Positions 36,101-43,445 of a stretch of 64,000 nt of DNA are shown one piece after another. The notes below the pieces were generated by a model. The model was not told the origin of the DNA. It was given only the letters and a program-made list of their open reading frames with translations, and did no database searches. Every line of letters starts with the position of its first letter. Position 1 is the first letter of the stretch. A program made the translations under genes and the position numbers. The stretch spans positions 62,001 to 126,000 of the forward strand of contig JAISHO010000012.1 of NCBI GenBank assembly GCA_031262485.1, read 5' to 3'. This DNA comes from Propionibacteriaceae bacterium. Its GTDB lineage: Bacteria > Actinomycetota > Actinomycetes > Propionibacteriales > Propionibacteriaceae.

Positions 36101-37971
36101 ACCTGAAGGTCGGGCAGCGGGGTCTCGACCGGGTGGGTCGTCGTGCAGTACTGCGCGAAGGTCTCGGGGTCGGAAGCTTCCATCTCAGCCGAGCAGATCG
36201 ACGTGGCCGGATAGTCGACGACCTCATTGGTGTCGCCGTCGTATTCGGGGTAGGTGGCCTCGCTGGTGATCTGGTTGCGAATGACCGTGCCGCCGGGGAT
36301 CGTCACGTCGGAGCGGACGTTGACTTCGTAACGAACGGTGACCGTGGCCAGCTGAGCGAGATCCGTACCTGAAATCGTCAGCGTGTCATCGGTGTGCGTC
36401 GTCGTGGCGTTGCCCGTCGTCACAACGACCGAATTCCAGTCGACCGTCGCCCACGGGGTGACGTCGGACAGATCGTCGACGACCGAGAAGGTCGTCAGCG
36501 TGGAGGTGCCGTCGTTGATGAGATCGATCTCGTAAACGATGCGGTCGCCAGCCTTGACGGTGGCGCCGGTGGCGGGGTCGGAGGACTTCGAGACCGCCAT
36601 GTGCGGCTCCGTCGTCGTCGGGTGAGTCACGCCACAGTCGTAAGGGTTGCCCGTTTCAGGATCGACGCCACCGTAGTTGACGCCGTCGTAGCACAGACCG
36701 ATCCACACGGGGGTGGCGGTGAAGCAGCCTTCCTCGGTGCCGTTGAGGCAGTTGGAGAGGACCTGATCGCCGTTTCCATCGACCGCGTACCCGGAGACGG
36801 AGTTGCGCAGCGTCTGGCCGAGGGCGGTGGCGGAGCCATCGATCGGGGTGGCGGCACGCACACGGTAAGTGAAGGAGGCCGAGGCGCCGGGCTCGAGGGT
36901 GCCCGTCCAGCGGAAGACATCCATGTCGGCGGGACGGGTGACCTCACCAGAGGTGGCCGTCGGGCCGGAGTAGATGACGCCACCCATGGCGAGGATGCCG
37001 GAGAGGTAATCCGTCACGCTGTTCTGATCATTGAACGTCAGCGTCTCGTCCGTCGTGTTCGTCACGGTGACGGTGTACTCGACCGTTCCGTTCGGAGCGA
37101 CTGTGCCGGGAGCGGCGAACGGATCGTCGGTGACCTCGTCAAGGACGGTGGCCGTCTTCTCGACCTGGAACTTTTGACCAGAAGCGGGTTCGTTCAGCGG
37201 GATGTCGACCGAGCAGACGGAGGCCTCGGGGGCGCAGCCGTCGATCGGGCCCCGGGGGACCTCCGTCGTCGAGCCGTCGGGGTTGACGACGAGTTCGGGG
37301 GTCGGGGTGGCCGTGGCTGTGACGGTGTTGCGCAGCAGGGGGCCGCCCTCCGTCGTCGCCCGCAGCTGATACGTCTGCGACGACGAGCTCACGACCACCT
37401 GATAGGTGTAGACGACGTGCCCGCCGGGGACGAGGTTGCTGCCGGAGATAGTGAGCCGATTGCCGTTGACCGCGTAACCGCCTTGCGTCGACACTTTCTG
37501 AACCGAGGAGCCGTCCAGAGAGGCGACGAGGCTGGTCGAGCCCACAATCGACGAAGTCATGTCTTCGATCGTGTACGACGACAGCGTCGAGTTGCCGCTG
37601 TTATAGGCGTCGATCGTGTAGGTGACGACGTCTCCGGCCTTGACCTCCGTCTTGTCGGCGGTCTTGTTGACCGTCAACTGAGGTTCGTCGACCGTGACGT
37701 GCGTCGTTCCACACGAGAAGATGCCGTTGTCGTCGTAATAACATTCGATCGGCGAGCCACCATCGCTCGTCGGATCGCCGTTAGCCGCTTGCGCGACCAA
37801 GACGCCGAGACCGGATAACGCCAATGCGACCGCAGAAACCAGCGCTAGCGGTCGAAAGCGTCGGACGGTGCTCGGCGTGCGAGGCGCTGAGGCCTCAGAA
37901 GAGCGTGTGTTAGAGGTCGTGCCGCTACGCGACCGCCCCCCTAACAAACGTTCATCAGCACTGCGTGACAC
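30109..37971 (-). CDS. giant wall-anchored protein with about 16 DUF11 repeats
   Basis: This 2,620-residue surface protein has a signal peptide (RRFRPLALVSAVALALSGLG, then AQAA). About 16 tandem DUF11-type beta-sandwich modules follow, each beginning like LTVNKTADKTEVKAGDVVTY and ending in a DDL/TYTV core. PT-, NPT- or NPD-rich linkers separate some modules. The C-terminus is a sorting signal: IPNTG (an LPXTG variant), a hydrophobic helix and RRRKGLTH. Sortase should therefore attach it to peptidoglycan; no sortase gene is in the window. The GTG at 37971 follows AAGGGGG with 5-nt spacing. It is probably an adhesin or surface stalk. Internal repeats make length variation likely. Confidence 0.9.
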   Translation of the reverse strand: MSRSADERLLGGRSRSGTTSNTRSSEASAPRTPSTVRRFRPLALVSAVALALSGLGVLVAQAANGDPTSDGGSPIECYYDDNGIFSCGTTHVTVDEPQLTVNKTADKTEVKAGDVVTYTIDAYNSGNSTLSSYTIEDMTSSIVGSTSLVASLDGSSVQKVSTQGGYAVNGNRLTISGSNLVPGGHVVYTYQVVVSSSSQTYQLRATTEGGPLLRNTVTATATPTPELVVNPDGSTTEVPRGPIDGCAPEASVCSVDIPLNEPASGQKFQVEKTATVLDEVTDDPFAAPGTVAPNGTVEYTVTVTNTTDETLTFNDQNSVTDYLSGILAMGGVIYSGPTATSGEVTRPADMDVFRWTGTLEPGASASFTYRVRAATPIDGSATALGQTLRNSVSGYAVDGNGDQVLSNCLNGTEEGCFTATPVWIGLCYDGVNYGGVDPETGNPYDCGVTHPTTTEPHMAVSKSSDPATGATVKAGDRIVYEIDLINDGTSTLTTFSVVDDLSDVTPWATVDWNSVVVTTGNATTTHTDDTLTISGTDLAQLATVTVRYEVNVRSDVTIPGGTVIRNQITSEATYPEYDGDTNEVVDYPATSICSAEMEASDPETFAQYCTTTHPVETPLPDLQVSKAVSAGNGVTVLPGQVLTYTLTFDNTNGGSAASVDYTDNLSGLLDDATVTSNPVSDNAALTASAVSDSGSFTITGEVPAGAVYHVTYQVTVKSVAELTAGPNLVNRLKDNNPPEPTQPTNPTEPTQPTNPTEPTNPTEPTEPTEPTNPTEPTEPTNPTEPTEPTNPTEPTEPTNPTEPTQPTNPTEPTTPPNPDDCPPGDPLCTSNPVAAWKITKSLSPEGPVSPGATVAYNVVIENTGDVDLSRVTANDDLSQVLAYATISEGPTASAGTATVGGTTLTWTGSLAKGEKVTVAYVVTVNPDVAYGTILHNVVTGPPAEQPDNPDTPDVDESETPVPPNCVTGEEPECSTDTPVLQDASWTVNKSVLTASPVSPGDKVDYQLVITNTGNVALTGATVTDDLTRVLANAKDARVTSGNATITGATLTWTGDLAIGAVVRVDYSVTVNESAQAGALLKNVVVGTGGHQPDDPATPDTDESETTVDSNCVEPGAENDPACSTTTVVDQDASWKIEKKTEGDVTIVAPGQTLTYVVTVTNTGNVALSDAVVTDDLSAVLANASNPTVTSNNATVSGTTLTWTGDLPVGGVETITYTVDVNANVPENTELVNHVVGSGATPPPNPDTPDTPPTPVTPNCVTGEEPECTTTTDVTDNPLQVSKSVSPAKGSTVEPGDELSYTLSFVNTSDTAAAAVDYTDDLKGLVDDADLVGAVTAGEGLSVAMAADGRSFQVTGSVPAGETVTVTYVAKVKESGRGDESVLNFVFKTGENPNNPDNPDSPNYPDNPPNPDNPDNPDTPVAPDCAPDDPTCTENPVESLIVTKSSDPASGQTVQPGSKIVYTISFQNTSSATSATVDYVDDLRALLDDATVSQAPASDGLTVTPVTENGFIGITGTVPPATTYTVTYAVTVNAAGGDGILTNVVTNMTPPTDCDPTTDPNCPAPPPCDPIEDPSCDLPVPPCEPGDSDCTQNYRLEVLKSSDPAEGQTVEAGQVITYTLSFSNVLGTEAAPVNYTDDMRSVLDDAVVIQQPTSSMLTISSIESGLFDISGSVPAGQTATVTYMVKVKTTGAGGDGRLVNLLLGGDTPPSPVPPTECVPGDDPLCTYTPRLDVTKTVEPPVSTTVTPGEILTYTLTFSNLNGTTDAAVNYTDDMSGLLDDAVVVTQPVASDNHIAATAVDENGHFFVTGSIPAGATYTVTYQVMVKAASQLGDQTAINILRPNLPPQPTPPVPTEPTQPTNPTEPTQPTNPTEPTNPPTNPVVPECDPNFEICVVTPVLKVSKTANPDSGTAVEAGQTVTYTLTFDNSAGKVDATVNQIDDARGVFDDATLVAELVPSSENLTITRHSEGVWLIDGTVPAGQVYTVTYSVLVNNVAELSQNGHLVNIVVPGDTPPEVTLCADDDPTCGTPEHPTCEEGSEVCTDNPTAALTTRKDASPAAGQAVPADGLVRYTLTFDNTNGAADARVDYTDDARGVIDDAVITAGPTSSDANLTVAAVAEGLYQITGIVPAGQVITVEYSAVVNSADTLTAGASLVNRLIPTPDVPDQPVEHCPEPGPGAVVVDPNCVENPVNALQASKVVTSGVAEVVAGETVSYTLRFDNSKSSVSSPVDFTDFLDDVIDDAVVTPPATMPDGLTYQMVNNGAEMHFTGTIAAATVLEVTYTAEVKSDQDRAAANANNVLVNYVARPGGRVPDDCPAGDPTCTTTPVSSIQLIKGGKLADGAAGVAGDTMEFTFTVTNTGPTVLHDVHIVDMLEGISEITYEVWPTAEDGVLEPGDSVKANATYTLTQADVDAGSVVNTATAYGTDDSGNQVESSFTVLVPLEMHPSIHLEKTGVFVGSSPAVVGDRVDYTFTVTNTGDVTLNNVAITDNMVGLSPIVYGAWPSGITGVLNPGDSVTATASYTITADDIELGKVVNSAFTGGCVTDCDGPTPGGTTPDEPTDDVTVETDIPNTPGTPGSIIPNTGNSVVVTVAALVGLLTIGLGVGFVATSRRRKGLTH
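35520..35760 (-). repeat. tandem Pro/Thr linker repeat in the surface-protein gene
   Basis: Short repeats encoding PTEPTNPTEP and related units (GGTTCGGTCGGTTCCGTCGG-like on the plus strand) run for about 240 bp. A shorter array lies at about 32,320-32,440 and an NPDNPD array at about 33,715-33,800. Such arrays act as extended spacers and are prone to slippage. Confidence 0.75.
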
Positions 37972-38214
37972 GTGTGCCCCCTTCTTAAGAGAGGGCCCGG
38001 GAGGACCCTCACATACTTCTGATCGCGTCCCTAGACATTGGGTTGCAGGGGACATAACAGCAATCGCCCAGTAAATTTCACTGGTTGCACGAAGTATGCT
38101 CTTCGGTTCGGGCTTTGGTCACCTTTGACCAGGCGCGTCTAAAACTCTAGCACTAATTCAGATCGTTGTCGCGTTAGGAAGTAAAACGCTACAGCTATAA
38201 CTGAAGTTTTACGA
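37972..38214 (-). promoter_or_regulatory. upstream region of the giant surface-protein gene
   Basis: No gene is seen. Two inverted repeats could be operators: CCAGT-N7-ACTGG at 38068-38084 and TGGTCA-N4-TGACCA at 38116-38131. The region is AT-richer than the flanking genes. It probably contains the promoter of the surface protein; whether the nearby ECF sigma factor uses it is unknown. Confidence 0.4.
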
Positions 38215-38236
38215 GAGGGGGTGCAGGAGCCCCCTC
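38215..38236 (-). terminator. hairpin at the end of aroQ
   Basis: GAGGGGG and CCCCCTC form a 7-bp GC stem with an 8-nt loop that overlaps the aroQ stop codon. It is followed on the minus strand by TCGTAAAA, so it lacks a T-run. It is a possible terminator for the aroQ operon. Confidence 0.4.
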
Positions 38237-38711
38237 AGCGCTCTGCCCCGGCGGCCCTCTCGGATCCTTCGCCGGACAGCTCCGGACAAGCGGAGATATA
38301 ACGCAGCGCGAGCTCGTACCCCATCGTCCCGAGTCCGGCGACGACCCCGCGGACAGCCGGGGAGACGACCGAATGACTCCGGAACTCCTCACGGGCGTGG
38401 ATGTTCGTCAGATGGACCTCGACCACCAGGGGCGCCTGACGGACGGCGTCGGCGATGGCATAGGAATAGTGCGACCACGCCCCCGGGTTGATGACAACCG
38501 GGATCGCGGCGTCGGCCGCCTCGGCCAACCAGCCGACCAGCTCGGATTCGGCGTCGGTCTGACGGACCTCGACCTCAAGGCCGAGATCACGCCCGAGTGC
38601 GACCAAGCTCTGGGCCAGCTCGGCGTGCGTCGTCGATCCGTACAGCTGGGGCTCGCGGCGACCCAAGCGACCGAGATTGACGCCGTTGAGAACGAGGACT
38701 CGACGTGACAT
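38235..38711 (-). CDS. aroQ: type II 3-dehydroquinate dehydratase
   Basis: This 158-residue enzyme dehydrates 3-dehydroquinate in the shikimate pathway. Motifs are VLVLNGVNLGRLGRREPQLYG with the conserved Asn and catalytic Tyr, INPGAWSHYSYAIADAV, VEVHLTNIHAREEFRSHS and SPAVRGVVAGLG. It starts at the ATG sharing one base with the stop of the upstream transporter gene (TGATG), with GGAGG upstream. A Glu/Gly/Ala-rich tail extends the C-terminus slightly. Confidence 0.95.
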   Translation of the reverse strand: MSRRVLVLNGVNLGRLGRREPQLYGSTTHAELAQSLVALGRDLGLEVEVRQTDAESELVGWLAEAADAAIPVVINPGAWSHYSYAIADAVRQAPLVVEVHLTNIHAREEFRSHSVVSPAVRGVVAGLGTMGYELALRYISACPELSGEGSERAAGAER

Positions 38712-39682
38712 CAGGCCTCCTTGGCCACGGCGGCGCCACCGGCGGGGATGACATCCGGTTCGAGATAGATCGGCCCCGCCATCGGTTCGGCCCGACGGAT
38801 CGCCACCTCGGCCGCGTCGACGATCTCGGCGAAGGACTCCGCTCGCTCCGAGGGACGGACCGCGATCTTGGCCGCGACGAGGACTTCCTCGGGGCCGACG
38901 TGGAGCGTCTTCATCTCGATGATCCGCTCGACGCCGGTGGTGGCGGCCAAGGCGCGCTCGATCGCCGTGACCGACCGCGGTTCGGCCGACTCCCCGACGA
39001 GGAGGCTCTTGATCTCGATCGCCAAGACGATGGCGACGGCGATGAGGAGGACGCCGATGAGGCCGGAACCGACGGCGTCCCAGATGGCCGAGCCGGTCAA
39101 CAGGCTGAGCCCGACGCCGCCGAGGGCGAGGATGAGACCGATGAGCGCGGCGAGGTCCTCGAGGAGGATGACGGGCAGTTCGGGGGAACGCGACGTCCTG
39201 ATGAAGCGGTACCAGCTGAGATCGCCCTTGGCCGGGCGGGCCTCCTTGATCGCGGTGCGGAAGGAGAACGACTCGGCGATGATCGCCCCCACGAGCACGG
39301 CGATCGGCACCCACCACCAGCGCGAGGTCAGCAATTCGTTGGGGTGGCCGGCGCGAACCTCTTCGAACTTATGGAAGGCCTCGTAGCAGGCGAACAGGCC
39401 GCACATCGAGAAGAGGATGATGGCGACGAGGAAGGCGGTGATATAGCGATCCCGCCCGTAGCCGAACGGATGCAGCTCAGTGGCCTCGCGTTGGGCCGAT
39501 TTGCCGCCGATGAGGAGGAGGACCTGGTTCGTCGAATCGGCCAGCGAGTGGATCGCCTCGGCCAGCATCGACGCCGCCCCCGTCAACAACCAGGCGATGG
39601 CTTTCATGACTGCGATCGATAAATTGGCCGCCAATGCCGCGACGACAGCTTTAACCCCACTGTGGTGACTCACGCACCCCAT
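38711..39682 (-). CDS. cation diffusion facilitator (CDF) transporter
   Basis: This 323-residue cation-efflux family protein has six predicted membrane helices. The first helix pair contains MLAEAIHSLADSTNQVLLLI, with the conserved metal-site pattern (HSLAD). ATELHPFGYGRDRY carries the HPFGYGRDRY loop, and LEDLAALIGLILALGG is the second metal-binding helix. The soluble C-terminal domain (MKTLHVGPEEVLVAAKIAV) completes it. Likely substrates are Zn, Mn or Fe. I use ATG 39682; a GTG 9 nt downstream is an alternative. It overlaps aroQ, which is probably chance coupling. Confidence 0.9.
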   Translation of the reverse strand: MGCVSHHSGVKAVVAALAANLSIAVMKAIAWLLTGAASMLAEAIHSLADSTNQVLLLIGGKSAQREATELHPFGYGRDRYITAFLVAIILFSMCGLFACYEAFHKFEEVRAGHPNELLTSRWWWVPIAVLVGAIIAESFSFRTAIKEARPAKGDLSWYRFIRTSRSPELPVILLEDLAALIGLILALGGVGLSLLTGSAIWDAVGSGLIGVLLIAVAIVLAIEIKSLLVGESAEPRSVTAIERALAATTGVERIIEMKTLHVGPEEVLVAAKIAVRPSERAESFAEIVDAAEVAIRRAEPMAGPIYLEPDVIPAGGAAVAKEA

Positions 39683-39815
39683 TGTGGCATGAGGAACGTC
39701 GCCGACCGAAGACGAGGCGGGCGGGAACAGAGGAAGACAACCGCTCTGGAGGGGCCGTCTCTCTTGATCGAGCGATGAGGGGCGATGGCGCCCCAGGAAC
39801 CAGGACGACGTGGCC

Positions 39816-40808
39816 TCAGAGCGTGGCGACCTCGAGATAAGCGGCCGCGAAGGCGCCCTCATGGCAGAGCGCGGCGAACCGGCCCAGATCATCGCCCCCC
39901 GCCGTCGTGATCTCCGCCACCCGAACGCCGTGATCGCCCGCCAGATCGACGAGATACTGGCGTTGCCGGCTAGGAGGATCCGCCTCAACGGAATCGCTCA
40001 ACAGGAGCAAGCTGACACCGTTGGACGACGCAGGATCGTCGAAGGGATCGGCGAAAAGATCCTTCCCGCCAGAGCCTTCGATGATGACGACGACCTCGTC
40101 GGTTCCTGCGGCCAACGCCGGGCGACGCAACGATTTCCGCAGTTGGCAGGCGATGCGCGTCGCTGCGCAGACGGTGACCGGGCTCTCCCCCCAGATCAAC
40201 GGGGTCGTCTCCCCCAGCGCGCAGGCCAACCCTTTCGCCCGGTTGACGCCGAGGTGGACGACCGGGCCGCACTCGTCGGCCACGACGTCGAGACGATCAG
40301 CCAAGGCGGCGGGGTCGAAGACAGACGACAACTCCCACCGCCCGAGGACATCGAGAGCGCGGACGGCGATGGTGAACGGATCGTCTTCGGGAACCGTCAC
40401 GAGCGTGGTCGAGGAGCCGACGGCGTAATCGACGAGCGGGGAATCCTCCGTCGCGATGACGAGGACGCAGGCCCCGCGCCGGGAAGCCTCGATGACGGTC
40501 TCCGTCAAGGTCGGGTCACGCCCGGCCAAGACGACGACGAGATCGAGCGTTCCGAGCCACCCGGGCAGACGAGCGGCGTCCCACACGAGGACAGGAGCCG
40601 GGCAGACCGGGCCCGCGACAAAACGGACGAGGTCGGCGCCCGCCCCGACGAGGACGACTGAACGCGGCCGCGGCGGCTTCTCGAAACGTTCGGAGGCGGC
40701 GTGGCCGAAAGCCTGACGGATCCGCGCCCCCGCTAGCGCGATGCGCTCGAGCCGGGGCCGGTGAGCCTCGAGAGCGACGGGGTCGTCGAGTCGGCTGTCG
40801 TCAAACAC
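39816..40808 (-). CDS. TobH-like SIS-domain protein (phosphosugar isomerase relative)
   Basis: This 330-residue protein resembles the actinobacterial TobH family, related to bifunctional phosphoglucose/phosphomannose isomerases of the SIS fold. Visible parts are VVLVGAGADLVRFVAG, LDLVVVLAGRDPTLTETVIE, and a second domain with HLGVNRAKGLACALGETTPL and AATRIACQLRKSL. Start is the GTG at 40808 overlapping the Trm112-like gene. In actinomycetes this gene follows manB and a Trm112-like gene and precedes mannose-6-phosphate isomerase. A role in mannose metabolism is therefore likely, though catalytic activity is unproven. Confidence 0.8.
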   Translation of the reverse strand: MFDDSRLDDPVALEAHRPRLERIALAGARIRQAFGHAASERFEKPPRPRSVVLVGAGADLVRFVAGPVCPAPVLVWDAARLPGWLGTLDLVVVLAGRDPTLTETVIEASRRGACVLVIATEDSPLVDYAVGSSTTLVTVPEDDPFTIAVRALDVLGRWELSSVFDPAALADRLDVVADECGPVVHLGVNRAKGLACALGETTPLIWGESPVTVCAATRIACQLRKSLRRPALAAGTDEVVVIIEGSGGKDLFADPFDDPASSNGVSLLLLSDSVEADPPSRQRQYLVDLAGDHGVRVAEITTAGGDDLGRFAALCHEGAFAAAYLEVATL

Positions 40809-41007
40809 TGGGGGCGTCCTTGACCGGTTTCGTCGACCTCGCCTCATCGACGAGCATGATGGGGATGTCGTCACGGATCGGATAGGCCAGAGCGCATTGA
40901 TCGCTCGTGCACACCAATTCCGCCGCCTCGTAGTCGACCGACAGGTTGGCATGACAGTTGGGACACGCCAAGACGCCGAGGAGAGCGGGGTCGAGGGCGA
41001 CGGTCAT
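40801..41007 (-). CDS. Trm112-like zinc-ribbon protein
   Basis: This 68-residue protein has the UPF0434/Trm112 fold. Key residues are LLGVLACPNCHANLSVDY with the CPNC zinc knuckle, then ELVCTSDQCALAYPIRDDIP and IMLVDEAR. Trm112 proteins activate methyltransferases, but in this actinobacterial locus the partner is not known. ATG 41007 has GGAG 6 nt upstream. It overlaps tobH and follows manB by 59 bp. Confidence 0.88.
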   Translation of the reverse strand: MTVALDPALLGVLACPNCHANLSVDYEAAELVCTSDQCALAYPIRDDIPIMLVDEARSTKPVKDAPSV

Positions 41008-41066
41008 GAGGTTCTCCGATCGCATCGGTGGATCATCACCAGGTGGTGCGGTTGCACATCATCGTC

Positions 41067-42428
41067 TCAAGAACCCCGGACCAAGGCCAGCACCTCGTCG
41101 CGCAAGGCGGCCATCTCTTGAGGACTGGAGGCTTCGACGTTGAGGCGAAGGAGTGGTTCCGTGTTGCTGGGACGAAGATTGACCCACCAGGTCGGCCCGA
41201 CGATCTTGACCCCGTCGCCCCATTGGGCGCTCCCCCGCCCGGCGAAAGCGTCGGCCACCTGGCGCATCGAGGCTTGAGGATCTACGACCGTCGAGTTGAT
41301 CTCCCCGGAGGCGGCGTACCGGGTGAACTGCGCCACCATCTGCGACAACGGTTGGTCGGAACGCCCGGCCTGGGCGAGAACGTGGAGCCCGGCCAACATC
41401 CCGGTGTCGGCGCCCCAGAAATCGCGGAAGTAATAATGGGCCGAGTGCTCACCGCCGAAGATGGCGTGATGCTCGGCCATGAGCGCTTTGACGTAGGTGT
41501 GGCCGACCCGCGACTCGACGACCGTGCCACCATGCTCGGCGACGATCTCACGGACGGCGTTCGACGTGATCGTGTTGACGACGATCGTGCCGTGAGGCTC
41601 CTTCTCCAATTCGCCGACCGCGATCATGGCCGTCACGGCCGACGGGGGAACGACCTCGCCGCGCTCGTCGATGACGAAGCAGCGATCGGCGTCGCCGTCG
41701 AAGACGAGGGCGAGATCGGCGCCATGGCGGCGGACGGCCTCCTGGGCGTCGACGAGATTGGCCGGTTCCAACGGATTGGGCTGATGGTTGGGGAAGGAGC
41801 CGTCGAGATCGAGGTAGAGGCCGATCACCGTGACGCCGAGCGGTTCGAGCACGGCCGGCGCCGTCAACCCAGCCATGCCGTTGCCGGCGTCGACGACGAC
41901 GGTGAGAGGACGCAGCCCCGTCAGATCGACGAGCTTGTGAAGATAGGCGACGTAGTCCGGCATGATGTCGCGCTGGGTGACCGTGCCCGCGACCTCGGCG
42001 CGGGGCGGTTCGGCCTGACCGGCGTCGATCGCCCGCGCGGAGGCGGCCAGATCGGTGAGGAAGGACGGTTCGACCGGCTGAGCCTGGCGGCGGCAGAACT
42101 TGACACCGTTATATGAGGCCGGATTGTGGCTGGCGGTGAACTGAACGCCGGGGCAATCGAGGAAACCGGAGGCGAACCACAATTCGTCCGTCGACGCCAA
42201 GCCGGCTTCGACGACGGAGATCCCCCCTGACGTCACCCCCTCGATGAAAGCGGCCGACAATTCGGGGCCCGAAGCCCGCATGTCATGGGAGACGACGATG
42301 GACGTTTCCTCGATGAGGCCGGCGTAAGCGGCGCCGAGCGCACGGGCCCCGGCGATATCCCATTCCGGGTTCTCCCCTGACACCACACCGCGGATGTCAT
42401 TGGCCTTGAAGATGACTGGTTCTAGCAC
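41067..42428 (-). CDS. manB: phosphomannomutase/phosphoglucomutase
   Basis: This 453-residue alpha-D-phosphohexomutase interconverts mannose 1- and 6-phosphate for GDP-mannose synthesis. The phosphoserine is in VQFTASHNPASYNGVKF, the metal loop is LVFDGDADRCFV, the sugar loop GGEHSAHYYF and the phosphate loop RPSNTEPLLRL. It starts with GTG, with TAAGAT exactly 6 nt upstream, pointing to a leaderless mRNA. manC lies 6.5 kb away on the same strand. Confidence 0.94.
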   Translation of the reverse strand: MLEPVIFKANDIRGVVSGENPEWDIAGARALGAAYAGLIEETSIVVSHDMRASGPELSAAFIEGVTSGGISVVEAGLASTDELWFASGFLDCPGVQFTASHNPASYNGVKFCRRQAQPVEPSFLTDLAASARAIDAGQAEPPRAEVAGTVTQRDIMPDYVAYLHKLVDLTGLRPLTVVVDAGNGMAGLTAPAVLEPLGVTVIGLYLDLDGSFPNHQPNPLEPANLVDAQEAVRRHGADLALVFDGDADRCFVIDERGEVVPPSAVTAMIAVGELEKEPHGTIVVNTITSNAVREIVAEHGGTVVESRVGHTYVKALMAEHHAIFGGEHSAHYYFRDFWGADTGMLAGLHVLAQAGRSDQPLSQMVAQFTRYAASGEINSTVVDPQASMRQVADAFAGRGSAQWGDGVKIVGPTWWVNLRPSNTEPLLRLNVEASSPQEMAALRDEVLALVRGS

Positions 42429-42434
42429 GAGGCA

Positions 42435-42440
42435 ATCTTA
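42435..42440 (-). promoter_or_regulatory. -10 box for a leaderless manB mRNA
   Basis: TAAGAT lies 6 nt upstream of the manB GTG. It overlaps the last codons of the DUF3499 gene, so manB can be transcribed independently of it. Confidence 0.45.
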
Positions 42441-42860
42441 CGCAGTGAGGACCGTCTTCCCGGAATCGCTGGGAGTATTGCCGACATCGGTGACGATCCG
42501 CAGGTGGCCCCGGCGGGCCACCGTCACGACGGATTCGGGCACCGCGTGGGGATTCCTCGCCTCCCCCGACGGCGCGTCGGGATCGAGCCCGCCGGCCACT
42601 CGGATGGCCCGCGCCAAAGCGGCGAGATCGTCATCGGTGTTCGGCGGCGGCGCGGCGGCCCGGCCTCCGCCGACACGGACGAGATCCCACCCGCGCGGCA
42701 CCGTCAAGGTTTCGGCATGGACAACGCACAGATCATGGGCGCCCCGCTCCGGCTCCGGCGAGATCGGACCCAATGCGGCGGTGGTGTCGCCGTAGGAATA
42801 GGTCAGAGTCGCAACAGCCGGTTGAACACACCCCGTGCGGGAACAAATTCGCTCACTCAC
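42438..42860 (-). CDS. DUF3499 family protein
   Basis: This 140-residue protein has the DUF3499 N-terminal pattern: CSRTGCVQPAVATLTYSYGD, then a His/Cys pair (HDLCVVHAE) and LTVPRGWDLVRV. The two Cys and the Cys-His pair probably bind zinc. Function is unknown. It sits between manB and the divergent zincin gene, a conserved actinobacterial order. The GTG at 42860 gives the usual family N-terminus. Confidence 0.85.
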   Translation of the reverse strand: MSERICSRTGCVQPAVATLTYSYGDTTAALGPISPEPERGAHDLCVVHAETLTVPRGWDLVRVGGGRAAAPPPNTDDDLAALARAIRVAGGLDPDAPSGEARNPHAVPESVVTVARRGHLRIVTDVGNTPSDSGKTVLTA

Positions 42861-42964
42861 CCCGCCAGGGTACTCGTCCGTCACCCCGCCCGCACGGCCT
42901 TTCTCCCCACGACGACACTGCCGATCTGACACCGATTTCATCGCCACGCCCTAAAGTGGAGGCC

Positions 42965-43402
42965 ATGGCGAGCCGTGACCGACACCACCGAGGCCGTAAT
43001 CCCATGCTCGCTCCCCCGGGCAGTCCAGCGGGGCAAACGCTTCGTCTCCTGTATCCGGCGACGCCACGCGCCTTCTTCGTGGCCTGTGTGCGCGACGCCA
43101 TCGACGACATCCTCGAGGCCTGCCCGGAAGCGCTGCGCCACTGCGACGTCGCCATCGAGGAGATCCCCGATCCGGAAGAATGTTGGGATGACCGGGTCCC
43201 CCTGACCGGCGAGATCCCCGCCAACGGCGGAAGACCGCCCCGCGTCATCGTCTACCGGCGTCCAGCCGAATTGCGCGCCGCCGGCCGTGACCAATTGCGG
43301 CGACTCGTCTTCACGTTGGTCGTCGAACAAGTCGCGCTCACCACCGGGTTGGACATCGATCTGCTCGACCCGCAGCATCACCGCTTCGACCCCTTCGACT
43401 GA
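42965..43402 (+). CDS. zincin-like metallopeptidase family protein lacking HExxH
   Basis: This 145-residue protein aligns by eye with the small actinobacterial zincin metallopeptidase family (PF06262), which lies next to DUF3499. It shares FFVACVRDAIDDILEACPEA and RPPRVIVYRRPAEL. Where family members carry HExxHxxG, this protein reads VVEQVALTTG: the Glu stays but both His are lost. It is therefore probably not a zinc protease. GTGGAGG lies directly upstream of ATG 42965. The gene is intact. Confidence 0.75.
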   Translation: MASRDRHHRGRNPMLAPPGSPAGQTLRLLYPATPRAFFVACVRDAIDDILEACPEALRHCDVAIEEIPDPEECWDDRVPLTGEIPANGGRPPRVIVYRRPAELRAAGRDQLRRLVFTLVVEQVALTTGLDIDLLDPQHHRFDPFD

Positions 43403-43445
43403 TTCATCGCCCCGCTGACCAGCCGACCAGCTGATCCGTTGCGGA

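Noticed and set aside
29965-36372. Long plus-strand open frames opposite the giant surface-protein gene
   Set aside because: They are Arg/Asp/Gly-rich shadows of a repetitive GC-rich gene, with no domain, signal or ribosome-binding site.
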